Source: Halarcobacter anaerophilus
GTDB lineage: Bacteria > Campylobacterota > Campylobacteria > Campylobacterales > Arcobacteraceae
DNA length: 64,000 bases
NCBI RefSeq assembly: GCF_006459125.1
Contig: NZ_CP041070.1
Span: 992,001-1,056,000 of the forward strand
Direction of reading: 5' to 3'
In this document: piece after piece, positions 19,401 to 28,303 of the stretch
Layout of the letters: each line of letters begins with the position of its first letter
Numbering within the stretch: the first letter of the stretch is position 1
Position numbers and translations under genes: made by a program
Notes under the pieces: model-generated
The model's database searches: none
Told to the model about the DNA's origin: nothing
What the model saw: only the letters and a program-made list of their open reading frames with translations

Positions 19401-21261
19401 GGGAACAAGAAATGACAGAGAAGATAAAGAGAAAAGTAGTAGAAGCGGGGGAAGAGGTAAGATTAAAAGAGTTAAGAAAAGAAGTAAGACAAGATATAAA
19501 CTGTAGAATAAACCTGTTGAATTATAAAAATAATGAGACAATAGGAGTAGTAGACGGGAACTATAGTGTATATAAATTAAATGGAGAGAGTAGTGTAAAT
19601 AAACCATATATCTTTAACCTAGTATTTGTAAGTGATGAATATATAGAAGTAGAAGATATAGTAGATACAGATGTAGAGATAAAATTAAGAGATGATGTAA
19701 ACCCCTTAGTAAAAAAAACAATCTATGGAAAAATATTTAAAGCAAAAGAAGATAGTATCGTATCAAGAAAATACCTCTATGAAGTTCAAATAGTAAGCCC
19801 CCTTTATTACCTAAACCTGAATAATAGATATGAAATTTTCCATGAGAAAAAAACAAGTGATATAATAACTGAAATCATAAATAGATATGCCCAAATATTA
19901 AACCTGAAAATAGATGTAAAAATAGATCTTCTTCAAGCCCCAATAAGAGAATATACCACCCAATATAACCAAAGTGATTTAAAATTTATCCAAATGCTTT
20001 GTGAAGAAGAAGGATACTCCTTAATAATAGATTATAGTTCAAATGATCCATATACAATAACCTTGTGTGAATTAAATGAACATGTAACAGTAAAAACATA
20101 CTCATCAACTTGTAACTTTAATCATAGTAAGAAATTTACTTCAACGTATTATGTAGAAGATTATTATGATAAAGATAAACCCTCTTTAGAATATAAAATA
20201 TCAACAGGTTCAACAATGAGCTCCTCAATAGAAGATAATGAAAGTACCAGACAATTAAGAGTAGATATAAAAAGAGAGAAATTAAGAGATAAACTAAATA
20301 TCCTGGATGAATCACTCTTTAAAGATCTAAATAGATATAACAAAATAGATTCAAAAAGAGAATATGTAAAATCAAATGAAATAGAAGGAAATTCTCAAGA
20401 GTTAAATATACAAGATTGCTTGTGTATAACCTTAGAAGATGAAAAAGCAAATAAAAAAATAGACTCAATAATATTAGAAGTAAAATATGAAGGCTTCTTT
20501 CCAAATGCTTTAGATGAATATAAACAAAGTATAAATGAGAATAAAAAACATCAACTCCAATATGAGATAAACTTTGTAGCAATACCCAAAGATATAACCT
20601 ATAAACCACCAATAAAAATAAAAAAACCAAGAATACCGGGAATCCTTACGGCAAGAGTGTCAAATGGAGAATCAAATACAAAAGATTATGAGAATACAAT
20701 AGATGTAGATGAACAAGGAAGAATAAAAGTACTGTTTCACTTTGAGACAAACCAAACATCTTCTTGTTACCTAAGATTGTCAAACTTTTACTCAGGAACA
20801 AACTTTGGAAGTCAATTCTTGCCAAGAGTAAATAGTGAAGTAATAGTAAGTTTTATAAACGGAGATCCAGATTTACCAATTATAATAGGAACTTTGCATA
20901 ATGGAGAGAATAAGAATCCAGTAAACTTGCCAAAAGAGAAAACTAAATCTTTTATAAAAACATACTCAATTCCACAATATGAGGATAAAGAAGGGTATAA
21001 CGAAATAGCCTTTGAAGATAAAAGAGGAGATGAGAATCTTTCTTTACGAGCCCAAAAGGATATGAATACCCTTGTTTTTAATGATGAATTTAAACATGTT
21101 CAAAATAATTCTAAAACTATTATTGATAATGATAAGGAAGAGACAGTAGAAGCTAATTCTATTCTTACAGTGAATAAAGACTATACACAGAATATAAAAG
21201 AGAATCAGATAAATACAGTAGAGAAGGAGAAGATTACTACTGTTAAAGAAGATTATGAAAT
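19401..21261 (+). repeat. Long direct repeat, copy 1 (vgrG 5' part)
   Basis: About 1.86 kb nearly identical to 26001-27861 (constant offset 6600). Identity starts at GGGAACAAGAAATG, just upstream of the start codon, and ends abruptly near codon 617. The few differences are clustered rather than evenly spread. Confidence 0.95.
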
Positions 21262-22303
21262 TCATGGATTAAAAGATATTAATACTATTGTGAAAAATGA
21301 TATGAAAACTATTATTGAAAATGATATGATTACAAGAGTAAAAGGGACTGTAACCGAGTATGTTGAACAAGATGTAAAAAAGAAGTATCTTGAAAATCTA
21401 TTTACTCAAGTAGGCAAAGATTTTAGACTTGATGTACAAAATAACTATCATCTAAAAAGCAATAATATAAAACTAAATGCAGATATTATAGAACTTATTG
21501 GAGAAACTGGAGTAACACTTAGATGTGGGGGAAATGTTTTAACTGTAAATCAAGATGGGATACACCTAAAATCTTCAAATATAGATACAACTTCAAGTAA
21601 TGGTGGAGTAAATGCACAAGATGTGGCAAAACCACTTATTAACAAACCACTTTATGAAAAGATAAGAGTAATTTCTTTAGAAGCAAGTGTCTCAAAACAA
21701 GCAACTATTGATGAAGTATTAACTTTCACTGCAACAGTAGAAAAATATGAAAATGATGCCTGGAGTCAAACAACAGATTTAAATGAAACACAACTCTCAC
21801 AACTTCAATGGTACTTTATAAAAAACAATAATGAAGAAGATAAAGATATCATAACTGATAATCCAACAGATGATAATATCACAATAAATGGTCTAACAAT
21901 GACAGTAAATCTACAAGAAGATAATATCTATAAATGGGGACATGCTCACTGCTATGTGGTAAATAGTGAAGAAGAAGGTTATGCAATAAGTGAACTCGAA
22001 AGATACCTAGAAGTTGATGATATCAAAGGTTCTTATCCTCGCCAAGAAGATGGTAAATGCCAAGCTATATTAAATGTAGATGAGCCAAGAGATGAAGAAC
22101 TTGCACAAATTAGGTGGACAATAGAAGGAAGAGAAGAATCAACATATAATGGTAAAAAAGAGATAACTCATAACTTAAAAGATGAAAATGTTTATGAAAT
22201 CAATTTTACTGCATATATAGATGGTAAACCAGAAGATGCTGCAAAAGGTAGATTGTACTATGATTCAAATGAAAATCAAGAAGTCAAAAATAATACTAAA
22301 TAA
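19412..22303 (+). CDS. vgrG: T6SS spike protein VgrG with C-terminal extension (VgrG1)
   Basis: Trimeric spike that sits on the Hcp tube and carries effectors. Residues from about 30 to 520 form the gp27/gp5-like base, with the EYTTQYNQSDLKFIQMLCEE block, the GILTARVSNG-type entry to the OB fold and NSEVIVSFINGDPDLPIIIG. A repetitive needle follows (about 590-720, with alternating NTIV, TIIEND and TRVKG repeats). From about residue 745 a 219-residue tail with beta-rich, Ig-like spacing is present, which VgrG2 lacks. I recognise no catalytic motif in it, so it is more likely an adaptor for the Tle1-type effector two genes downstream than a toxin. The first 616 residues are almost identical to VgrG2. 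Confidence 0.94.
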   Translation: MTEKIKRKVVEAGEEVRLKELRKEVRQDINCRINLLNYKNNETIGVVDGNYSVYKLNGESSVNKPYIFNLVFVSDEYIEVEDIVDTDVEIKLRDDVNPLVKKTIYGKIFKAKEDSIVSRKYLYEVQIVSPLYYLNLNNRYEIFHEKKTSDIITEIINRYAQILNLKIDVKIDLLQAPIREYTTQYNQSDLKFIQMLCEEEGYSLIIDYSSNDPYTITLCELNEHVTVKTYSSTCNFNHSKKFTSTYYVEDYYDKDKPSLEYKISTGSTMSSSIEDNESTRQLRVDIKREKLRDKLNILDESLFKDLNRYNKIDSKREYVKSNEIEGNSQELNIQDCLCITLEDEKANKKIDSIILEVKYEGFFPNALDEYKQSINENKKHQLQYEINFVAIPKDITYKPPIKIKKPRIPGILTARVSNGESNTKDYENTIDVDEQGRIKVLFHFETNQTSSCYLRLSNFYSGTNFGSQFLPRVNSEVIVSFINGDPDLPIIIGTLHNGENKNPVNLPKEKTKSFIKTYSIPQYEDKEGYNEIAFEDKRGDENLSLRAQKDMNTLVFNDEFKHVQNNSKTIIDNDKEETVEANSILTVNKDYTQNIKENQINTVEKEKITTVKEDYEIHGLKDINTIVKNDMKTIIENDMITRVKGTVTEYVEQDVKKKYLENLFTQVGKDFRLDVQNNYHLKSNNIKLNADIIELIGETGVTLRCGGNVLTVNQDGIHLKSSNIDTTSSNGGVNAQDVAKPLINKPLYEKIRVISLEASVSKQATIDEVLTFTATVEKYENDAWSQTTDLNETQLSQLQWYFIKNNNEEDKDIITDNPTDDNITINGLTMTVNLQEDNIYKWGHAHCYVVNSEEEGYAISELERYLEVDDIKGSYPRQEDGKCQAILNVDEPRDEELAQIRWTIEGREESTYNGKKEITHNLKDENVYEINFTAYIDGKPEDAAKGRLYYDSNENQEVKNNTK

Positions 22304-22343
22304 TATTTATAAATAATAAAGAAAAATATCTAAGGAAACTATT

Positions 22344-23435
22344 TTGAAAATAATAAAATTAATTACAGTATTTGTATTTTTTTCAGCTTTTTTAAATGCT
22401 CAAACAATAAAAAAAGAAGACTATCCAATCTCTCAATGTAATAAACAAACATATACTCAAGAAGACTTGAAAGAATATAAATCTTTAATAGAGATAGGTG
22501 AAATCCAAGGATACAACTGTGTTGGCCTTTACTATATGAGAGCTAAAGATTATGATAAAGCAAAAGAGTATTTTAATAAGGGAAAAGAAAAAGGAAGTAT
22601 AGAATCATACGCCCAGTTAGGAAGTCTGTATTCAAATTTTTTAAACGATAAAGATGAAGCAATAAACTACTACACCTATGCTGCAAAAAAAGGTCATGGC
22701 AAATCTGCCCATAATCTAGGTGTAATATATGATAAAAAATTTGTATATGATAAAGCTTTGAAATGGTATGAAAAGTCTTTTAAAGAAGGTGATACTTATT
22801 CTTTGTTAGCGATGGGAACAATATATTTAAAACAAAATAATCTAGAAAAAGCTATTAAAATATTTGAAAAAGTTGGAGAGTTAGGAAAATCAGATGGATA
22901 TTATAATTTAGGGATTTTATATAGAAAAAATAAAAAGATAAAAGATTTAGAAAAAGCAAAAATATATTTTGAAAAATGTTTAGACTTAGGAAATGCAATT
23001 TGTGCAGGTGGAATGGGAACAGTATATGAGGATTTGGAAGATTATGAAAATGCAATTAAATGGTACACAAAAGGGTTTGAGCTAGGGAGTAAAGAGTCTG
23101 TAACAAGGTTAGGGCTTATTTATGTCGAAAAGCTTAAAGATTATGAAACGGCAATAAAATGGTATAAAAAAGGGTTTGAAGAATTGAATTGTGTTGATTG
23201 TTTGACTAATTTAGGGAGTTTATATGCAAATAATGGGAATTATAATAAAGCACTGATTTGGTATGAAAAATCGTCTGAATTAGGAAGTTTAAAAGCAACA
23301 TATAACTTAGGTTTAATATATCAAGATTATATAAAAAATAAAGATGAATCTATCAAATGGTATAAAAAAGCTTATGATATGGGTTATTTAAAAGCAATAT
23401 ATAGATTAAAAGAATTAGGAGTATCTTATGAGTAA
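22344..23435 (+). CDS. Secreted Sel1-repeat protein, probable immunity to the Tle1-type lipase
   Basis: A signal peptide (MKIIKLITVFVFFSAFLNAQ) is followed by roughly nine Sel1/TPR-like helical repeats, recognisable from recurring A-x-x-W-Y-x-K-[GSA]-x-[ED]-x-G and L-G-x-[LI]-Y units. The start is TTG at 22344 with AAGGA seven bases upstream. Its 3' end overlaps the lipase gene by eight bases. Sel1-repeat immunity proteins are known for the periplasm-acting phospholipases of the Tle5/PldB group, so an immunity role is likely here even though the toxin is of the DUF2235 type. The immunity gene lies before, not after, the toxin. Confidence 0.8.
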   Translation: MKIIKLITVFVFFSAFLNAQTIKKEDYPISQCNKQTYTQEDLKEYKSLIEIGEIQGYNCVGLYYMRAKDYDKAKEYFNKGKEKGSIESYAQLGSLYSNFLNDKDEAINYYTYAAKKGHGKSAHNLGVIYDKKFVYDKALKWYEKSFKEGDTYSLLAMGTIYLKQNNLEKAIKIFEKVGELGKSDGYYNLGILYRKNKKIKDLEKAKIYFEKCLDLGNAICAGGMGTVYEDLEDYENAIKWYTKGFELGSKESVTRLGLIYVEKLKDYETAIKWYKKGFEELNCVDCLTNLGSLYANNGNYNKALIWYEKSSELGSLKATYNLGLIYQDYIKNKDESIKWYKKAYDMGYLKAIYRLKELGVSYE

Positions 23436-26001
23436 TGATATTACAATAGGAAGAGCCTATTTCAAAGAAGATGAAGGTTTACATTTAAATGAGTTTTGTT
23501 CAAAAGAGGATGAAAAGGCTTTAAGAGAGGATAGAAAAGTAAGAATTGCTTATATGATTATCTCAGATAAAGAGAGTAAGGAAATAAATCAAAATGAAGA
23601 AAATAAAGAAAAAATTTTAGAAAAAGTAAAAGATCATTATCAAAAATATCTAGTAAAAGCAGTAGAACAAGAGAGTTTAAAAAATGATATAGCATTAACT
23701 TATACTCAATTAAAAGACAGAGTAGAAGAGATAGTTGATAAAAAGTTAGTTTTTTTATCTATGTATTCTCTTTTTTCTACAAAATCTTATGAATATAGTC
23801 ATGCCCATGATAAAAAACTTGAATCTAATTTAAAAGAAAAAAAAGAAGATATAAGTACCACTTCATTGATATATAGCTTTGATAGTTCTCAAAAACTACT
23901 TTGTTTTAAAAATGAAAAAATTGAACAAAAAGAAGAAATAGGACAAGCATATATTATACTTTCCATGCCTTATGTTTATAACATCAAGAAAAATTCGATA
24001 AATAAAGAACTTGAACTAACATATTATGAAGATAATGTTATAGCTTCATATATGCCTGAACTTATAGTTGAATATGGTGTTTTTTTTGATGGTACAAATA
24101 ATAATATCTATAATATAGATTTTTATAGAAACTTCACAGATTTCCTAAAAAAGCCTACACAATTTATACTAGATAATAAAGATAAAAGAGCTTTTGAAAT
24201 AGAAAAACCAATTGAAGATATTACAAAAATTGAAGAATACATCCTCTCGACTCCTGAACCCAAAGTTTCTGATGAAGTGATAGTTTTACTTCTATCCCAG
24301 ATGAATAATTTTAAAAAACCTATACGGTATTTCGATGATGAATCAAATCTATCTTTAGATGATAAAGAGGTTTTAAAAAGTTCAAAAGCAAAACATGCAA
24401 AAAAGGTTTTTAACTTTTTAGTGGATGTAAAAAAATCTACTAAAAATATAGAAGAAAAAGATATAGCTGATTTTGTTAGGGAAGATATATTATTAGATGA
24501 TGACGAAGAGAGTAGTTATGTAAATGGTGAATCAAATATTGCTAGACTGCATAAACTTTATGATGGAGATGATGTAAAAAATGGTATAGATTCTGTAGCG
24601 ACAACTAGATTTAAACTTTATGAAAGTGGTTCTGGTACCCATAATCCTTTTGTATCAAAAAATTATGAAGGTGATTCTATGTGGGGATTAGGTTTAGCTA
24701 TAGGTGAAACAGGTGTTAAAGCCCATATTATATATAGTTGTATAAAAATAGCTGAACAGTTTGAAGATGCGTCAATTTATCGCATAGATGAATTGGTCTT
24801 TGATATTTTTGGTTTTAGTAGAGGAGCTGCCACTGCTAGGCATTTTGTTTGTTCAATATTAAAAGAGGCAGATATTGTTAAGTGTACAAGAAGAGAATAT
24901 ACTATTTCTATGAAAGATGATAAAGATATTTTTTATCCTTTTTTTGGAGATAAAGGATATGTAAATATTGCTGGCAAACTTTTTTTTAATCCTTTAAGAG
25001 TAGATATTAAAACTGGAGTATTAGGAGAAAGAGATATACCAAATCCTTATTATAAAAATAAAAAAATAAAAATCGACACAGTATCTTTTAGATTTGTTGG
25101 TTTATATGATACTGTTTCACACTATGGATTAAGTCAAGGTAATGATTCTGAAGATTTGAATTTAGACTTTTATTTAGGTGAAAATCATGAAAAAGTTGGA
25201 CAAGTAGTACATCTCATGGCAGATGATGAATATAGATTTAACTTTGATGCATATTCAATTTTTCCTACTATAAATAATAGTTTTAGAAAGCATGATAAAA
25301 AACTACAAAAAGGTGGTTATAAGTTTGAAGAATACTATATTCCTGGCGCACATGCTGATATTGGTGGTGGATATAATGAATCTAGTGAGACAGTTCTAAT
25401 ATCAAAAGAAATATTAGATAAATCAACAATTTCTCAAAAATTAAAAAATAAAATCTTAGTTTGGAATAAAAAATATAATTGGTTAAATACAAATCAACTT
25501 GATATCATAGAAAAACACACAAAAAATGAAATAAAAGATTTAGAAGAAGATGGTATTTATTTTATTTCAAGAAGTTTACCAAATAATTCAAAATATGCTT
25601 TATTTATATACTTACATAAAGCAAATGTTTCAAATAAATATGAATATGTAGCTTTAAAACTTATGCACAATCGTGCTATTTATCAAGATGTAACAGAAGC
25701 GTTAGTTGACAAAAAAGATATCAATCCTTTTGAAAGAGTTCCTTTAGGTAAGTTGACTTCTTATATTTTCAAAGATAATAAAAATATATTAAACAAAACA
25801 TACGGAATACTAGAACAGAATAAAGAGATGAAAGTGTTTGATTCAAACACCTATAAAGAGCTAAAAGCACAATTTCTTCATCACTCTTCAAAAAATGATA
25901 GTTTTGTAAATAGAGCCTCAAATGAAGAAAAAGATAATAATGACTTTTATGGAAGACGAGTAATCTACAGCGCTACTGGAACTAAGTTTACAAGAGTATA
26001 G
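23428..26001 (+). CDS. T6SS phospholipase effector, Tle1/DUF2235 type
   Basis: An 857-residue alpha/beta hydrolase. The DUF2235 signatures are FFDGTNNN (Asp221), the nucleophile elbow GFSRG with Ser464 in FDIFGFSRGAATARHF, and GAHADIGGGY at 640-649, where Asp644 is the likely acid. His in LMHNRA further on is a candidate catalytic histidine. Proteins of this family hydrolyse membrane phospholipids of target cells. An N-terminal region of about 200 residues without recognised motifs may serve loading onto VgrG1. No signal peptide is present, as expected for T6SS cargo. It overlaps the Sel1 gene at its start and is followed 10 bases later by vgrG2. Confidence 0.88.
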   Translation: MSNDITIGRAYFKEDEGLHLNEFCSKEDEKALREDRKVRIAYMIISDKESKEINQNEENKEKILEKVKDHYQKYLVKAVEQESLKNDIALTYTQLKDRVEEIVDKKLVFLSMYSLFSTKSYEYSHAHDKKLESNLKEKKEDISTTSLIYSFDSSQKLLCFKNEKIEQKEEIGQAYIILSMPYVYNIKKNSINKELELTYYEDNVIASYMPELIVEYGVFFDGTNNNIYNIDFYRNFTDFLKKPTQFILDNKDKRAFEIEKPIEDITKIEEYILSTPEPKVSDEVIVLLLSQMNNFKKPIRYFDDESNLSLDDKEVLKSSKAKHAKKVFNFLVDVKKSTKNIEEKDIADFVREDILLDDDEESSYVNGESNIARLHKLYDGDDVKNGIDSVATTRFKLYESGSGTHNPFVSKNYEGDSMWGLGLAIGETGVKAHIIYSCIKIAEQFEDASIYRIDELVFDIFGFSRGAATARHFVCSILKEADIVKCTRREYTISMKDDKDIFYPFFGDKGYVNIAGKLFFNPLRVDIKTGVLGERDIPNPYYKNKKIKIDTVSFRFVGLYDTVSHYGLSQGNDSEDLNLDFYLGENHEKVGQVVHLMADDEYRFNFDAYSIFPTINNSFRKHDKKLQKGGYKFEEYYIPGAHADIGGGYNESSETVLISKEILDKSTISQKLKNKILVWNKKYNWLNTNQLDIIEKHTKNEIKDLEEDGIYFISRSLPNNSKYALFIYLHKANVSNKYEYVALKLMHNRAIYQDVTEALVDKKDINPFERVPLGKLTSYIFKDNKNILNKTYGILEQNKEMKVFDSNTYKELKAQFLHHSSKNDSFVNRASNEEKDNNDFYGRRVIYSATGTKFTRV

Positions 26002-27861
26002 GGAACAAGAAATGACAGAGAAGATAAAGAGAAAAGTAGTAGAAGCGGGGGAAGAGGTAGGATTAAAAGAGTTAAGAAAAGAAGTAAGACAAGATATAAA
26101 CTGTAGAATAAACCTGTTGAATTATAAAAATAATGAGACAATAGGAGTAGTAGACGGGAACTATAGTGTATATAAATTAAATGGAGAGAGTAGTGTAAAT
26201 AAACCATATATCTTTAACCTAGTATTTGTAAGTGATGAATATATAGAAGTAGAAGATATAGTAGATACAGATGTAGAGATAAAATTAAGAGATGATGTAA
26301 ACCCCTTAGTAAAAAAAACAATCTATGGAAAAATATTTAAAGCAAAAGAAGATAGTATCGTATCAAGAAAATACCTCTATGAAGTTCAAATAGTAAGCCC
26401 CCTTTATTACCTAAACCTGAATAATAGATATGAAATTTTCCATGAGAAAAAAACAAGTGATATAATAACTGAAATCATAAATAGATATGCCCAAATATTA
26501 AACCTGAAAATAGATGTAAAAATAGATCTTCTTCAAGCCCCAATAAGAGAATATACCACCCAATATAACCAAAGTGATTTAAAATTTATCCAAATGCTTT
26601 GTGAAGAAGAAGGATACTCCTTAATAATAGATTATAGTTCAAATGATCCATATACAATAACCTTGTGTGAATTAAATGAACATGTAACAGTAAAAACATA
26701 CTCCTCAACTTGTAATTTTAATCATAGTAAGAAATTTACTTCAACGTATTATGTAGAAGATTATTATGATAAAGATAAACCCTCTTTAGAATATAAAATA
26801 TCAACCGGTTCCTCAATGAGCTCCTCAATAGAAGATAATGAAAGTACCAGACAATTAAGAGTAGATATAAAAAGAGAGAAATTAAGAGATAAACTAAATA
26901 TCCTGGATGAATCACTCTTTAAAGATCTAAATAGATATAACAAAATAGATTCAAAAAGAGAATATGTAAAATCAAATGAAATAGAAGGAAATTCTCAAGA
27001 GTTAAATATACAAGATTGCTTGTGTATAACCTTAGAAGATGAAAAAGCAAATAAAAAAATAGACTCAATAATATTAGAAGTAAAATATGAAGGCTTCTTT
27101 CCAAATGCTTTAGATGAATATAAACAAAGTATAAATGAGAATAAAAAACATCAACTCCAATATGAGATAAACTTTGTAGCAATACCCAAAGATATAACCT
27201 ATAAACCACCAATAAAAATAAAAAAACCAAGAATACCGGGAATCCTTACGGCAAGAGTGTCAAATGGAGAATCAAATACAAAAGATTATGAGAATACAAT
27301 AGATGTAGATGAACAAGGAAGAATAAAAGTTCTCTTTCACTTTGAGACAAACCAAACCTCAAGCTGTTACCTAAGATTGTCAAACTTTTACTCAGGAACA
27401 AACTTTGGAAGTCAATTCTTGCCAAGAGTAAATAGTGAAGTAATAGTAAGTTTTATAAACGGAGATCCAGATTTACCAATCATAATAGGGACTCTTCATA
27501 ATGGAGAGAATAAGAATCCAGTAAACTTGCCAAAAGAGAAAACTAAATCTTTTATAAAAACATACTCAATTCCACAATATGAGGATAAAGAAGGGTATAA
27601 CGAAATAGCCTTTGAAGATAAAAGAGGAGATGAGAATCTTTCTTTACGAGCCCAAAAGGATATGAATACCCTTGTTTTTAATGATGAATTTAAACATGTT
27701 CAAAATAATTCTAAAACTATTATTGATAATGATAAGGAAGAGACAGTAGAAGCTAATTCTATTCTTACAGTGAATAAAGACTATACACAGAATATAAAAG
27801 AGAATCAGATAAATACAGTAGAGAAGGAGAAGATTACTACTGTTAAAGAGGATTATGAAAT
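26001..27861 (+). repeat. Long direct repeat, copy 2 (vgrG 5' part)
   Basis: Second copy of 19401-21261. Differences cluster, for example around 26812-26817 and 27331-27365. Recombination between the copies would delete the intervening 6.6 kb with the Sel1 and lipase genes. Confidence 0.95.
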
Positions 27862-28294
27862 ATTTGCAAAAAAAAACTTGAACACAATAGTAAAAAGAGA
27901 TAAAAAAACTTATGTAGAACAAAATATATCAACCTCTATAAAAAATATACTTTTAGAATATGTACAAAAAGATGTAAGTGATAAATACCTAGAAAATCTT
28001 TTTATCCAAGTAGCCAATGAGATGGGAGTAGATATAAGTGATAGTTTTCATCTAGATACTACCAATATCTTATATGAAGGGGTAAATGAGATAACCCTAG
28101 AAGCCACATCAGGAATAAGTTTAAGATGTGGAGGAAATGTAGCTACTGTGGATAGTTCAGGGATATTTTTTAATACTCCAAACTATGTTAAGAATTCTCC
28201 TAATAACGGGGTTGATGGTATGGAAGTAAATAAAATACTAATTGAAAAAGCTATTAAAAGACTAAATATTGAAAAAATATTTTTCTCAGAGTAA
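26012..28294 (+). CDS. vgrG: T6SS spike protein VgrG without extension (VgrG2)
   Basis: Spike protein of 760 aa. Base and OB fold match VgrG1 residue for residue except for a few substitutions (for example Gly for Arg at position 17). From residue 617 the needle diverges: FAKKNLNTIVKRDKK replaces the VgrG1 sequence, and the protein ends soon after the needle tip (LRCGGNVATVDSSGIFF) with a short helical tail. The lack of a C-terminal domain, and its position nine bases before the peptidoglycan-hydrolase effector A, suggest it delivers that effector non-covalently. Confidence 0.95.
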   Translation: MTEKIKRKVVEAGEEVGLKELRKEVRQDINCRINLLNYKNNETIGVVDGNYSVYKLNGESSVNKPYIFNLVFVSDEYIEVEDIVDTDVEIKLRDDVNPLVKKTIYGKIFKAKEDSIVSRKYLYEVQIVSPLYYLNLNNRYEIFHEKKTSDIITEIINRYAQILNLKIDVKIDLLQAPIREYTTQYNQSDLKFIQMLCEEEGYSLIIDYSSNDPYTITLCELNEHVTVKTYSSTCNFNHSKKFTSTYYVEDYYDKDKPSLEYKISTGSSMSSSIEDNESTRQLRVDIKREKLRDKLNILDESLFKDLNRYNKIDSKREYVKSNEIEGNSQELNIQDCLCITLEDEKANKKIDSIILEVKYEGFFPNALDEYKQSINENKKHQLQYEINFVAIPKDITYKPPIKIKKPRIPGILTARVSNGESNTKDYENTIDVDEQGRIKVLFHFETNQTSSCYLRLSNFYSGTNFGSQFLPRVNSEVIVSFINGDPDLPIIIGTLHNGENKNPVNLPKEKTKSFIKTYSIPQYEDKEGYNEIAFEDKRGDENLSLRAQKDMNTLVFNDEFKHVQNNSKTIIDNDKEETVEANSILTVNKDYTQNIKENQINTVEKEKITTVKEDYEIFAKKNLNTIVKRDKKTYVEQNISTSIKNILLEYVQKDVSDKYLENLFIQVANEMGVDISDSFHLDTTNILYEGVNEITLEATSGISLRCGGNVATVDSSGIFFNTPNYVKNSPNNGVDGMEVNKILIEKAIKRLNIEKIFFSE

Positions 28295-28303
28295 AGGGCA
28301 TAA

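Noticed and set aside
19395..19607. Minus-strand frames within vgrG copies (also 20319-20630 and 26919-27230)
   Set aside because: They appear in both vgrG copies only because the DNA is duplicated. They are Leu/Tyr-rich shadows of the plus-strand frame without ribosome binding sites.
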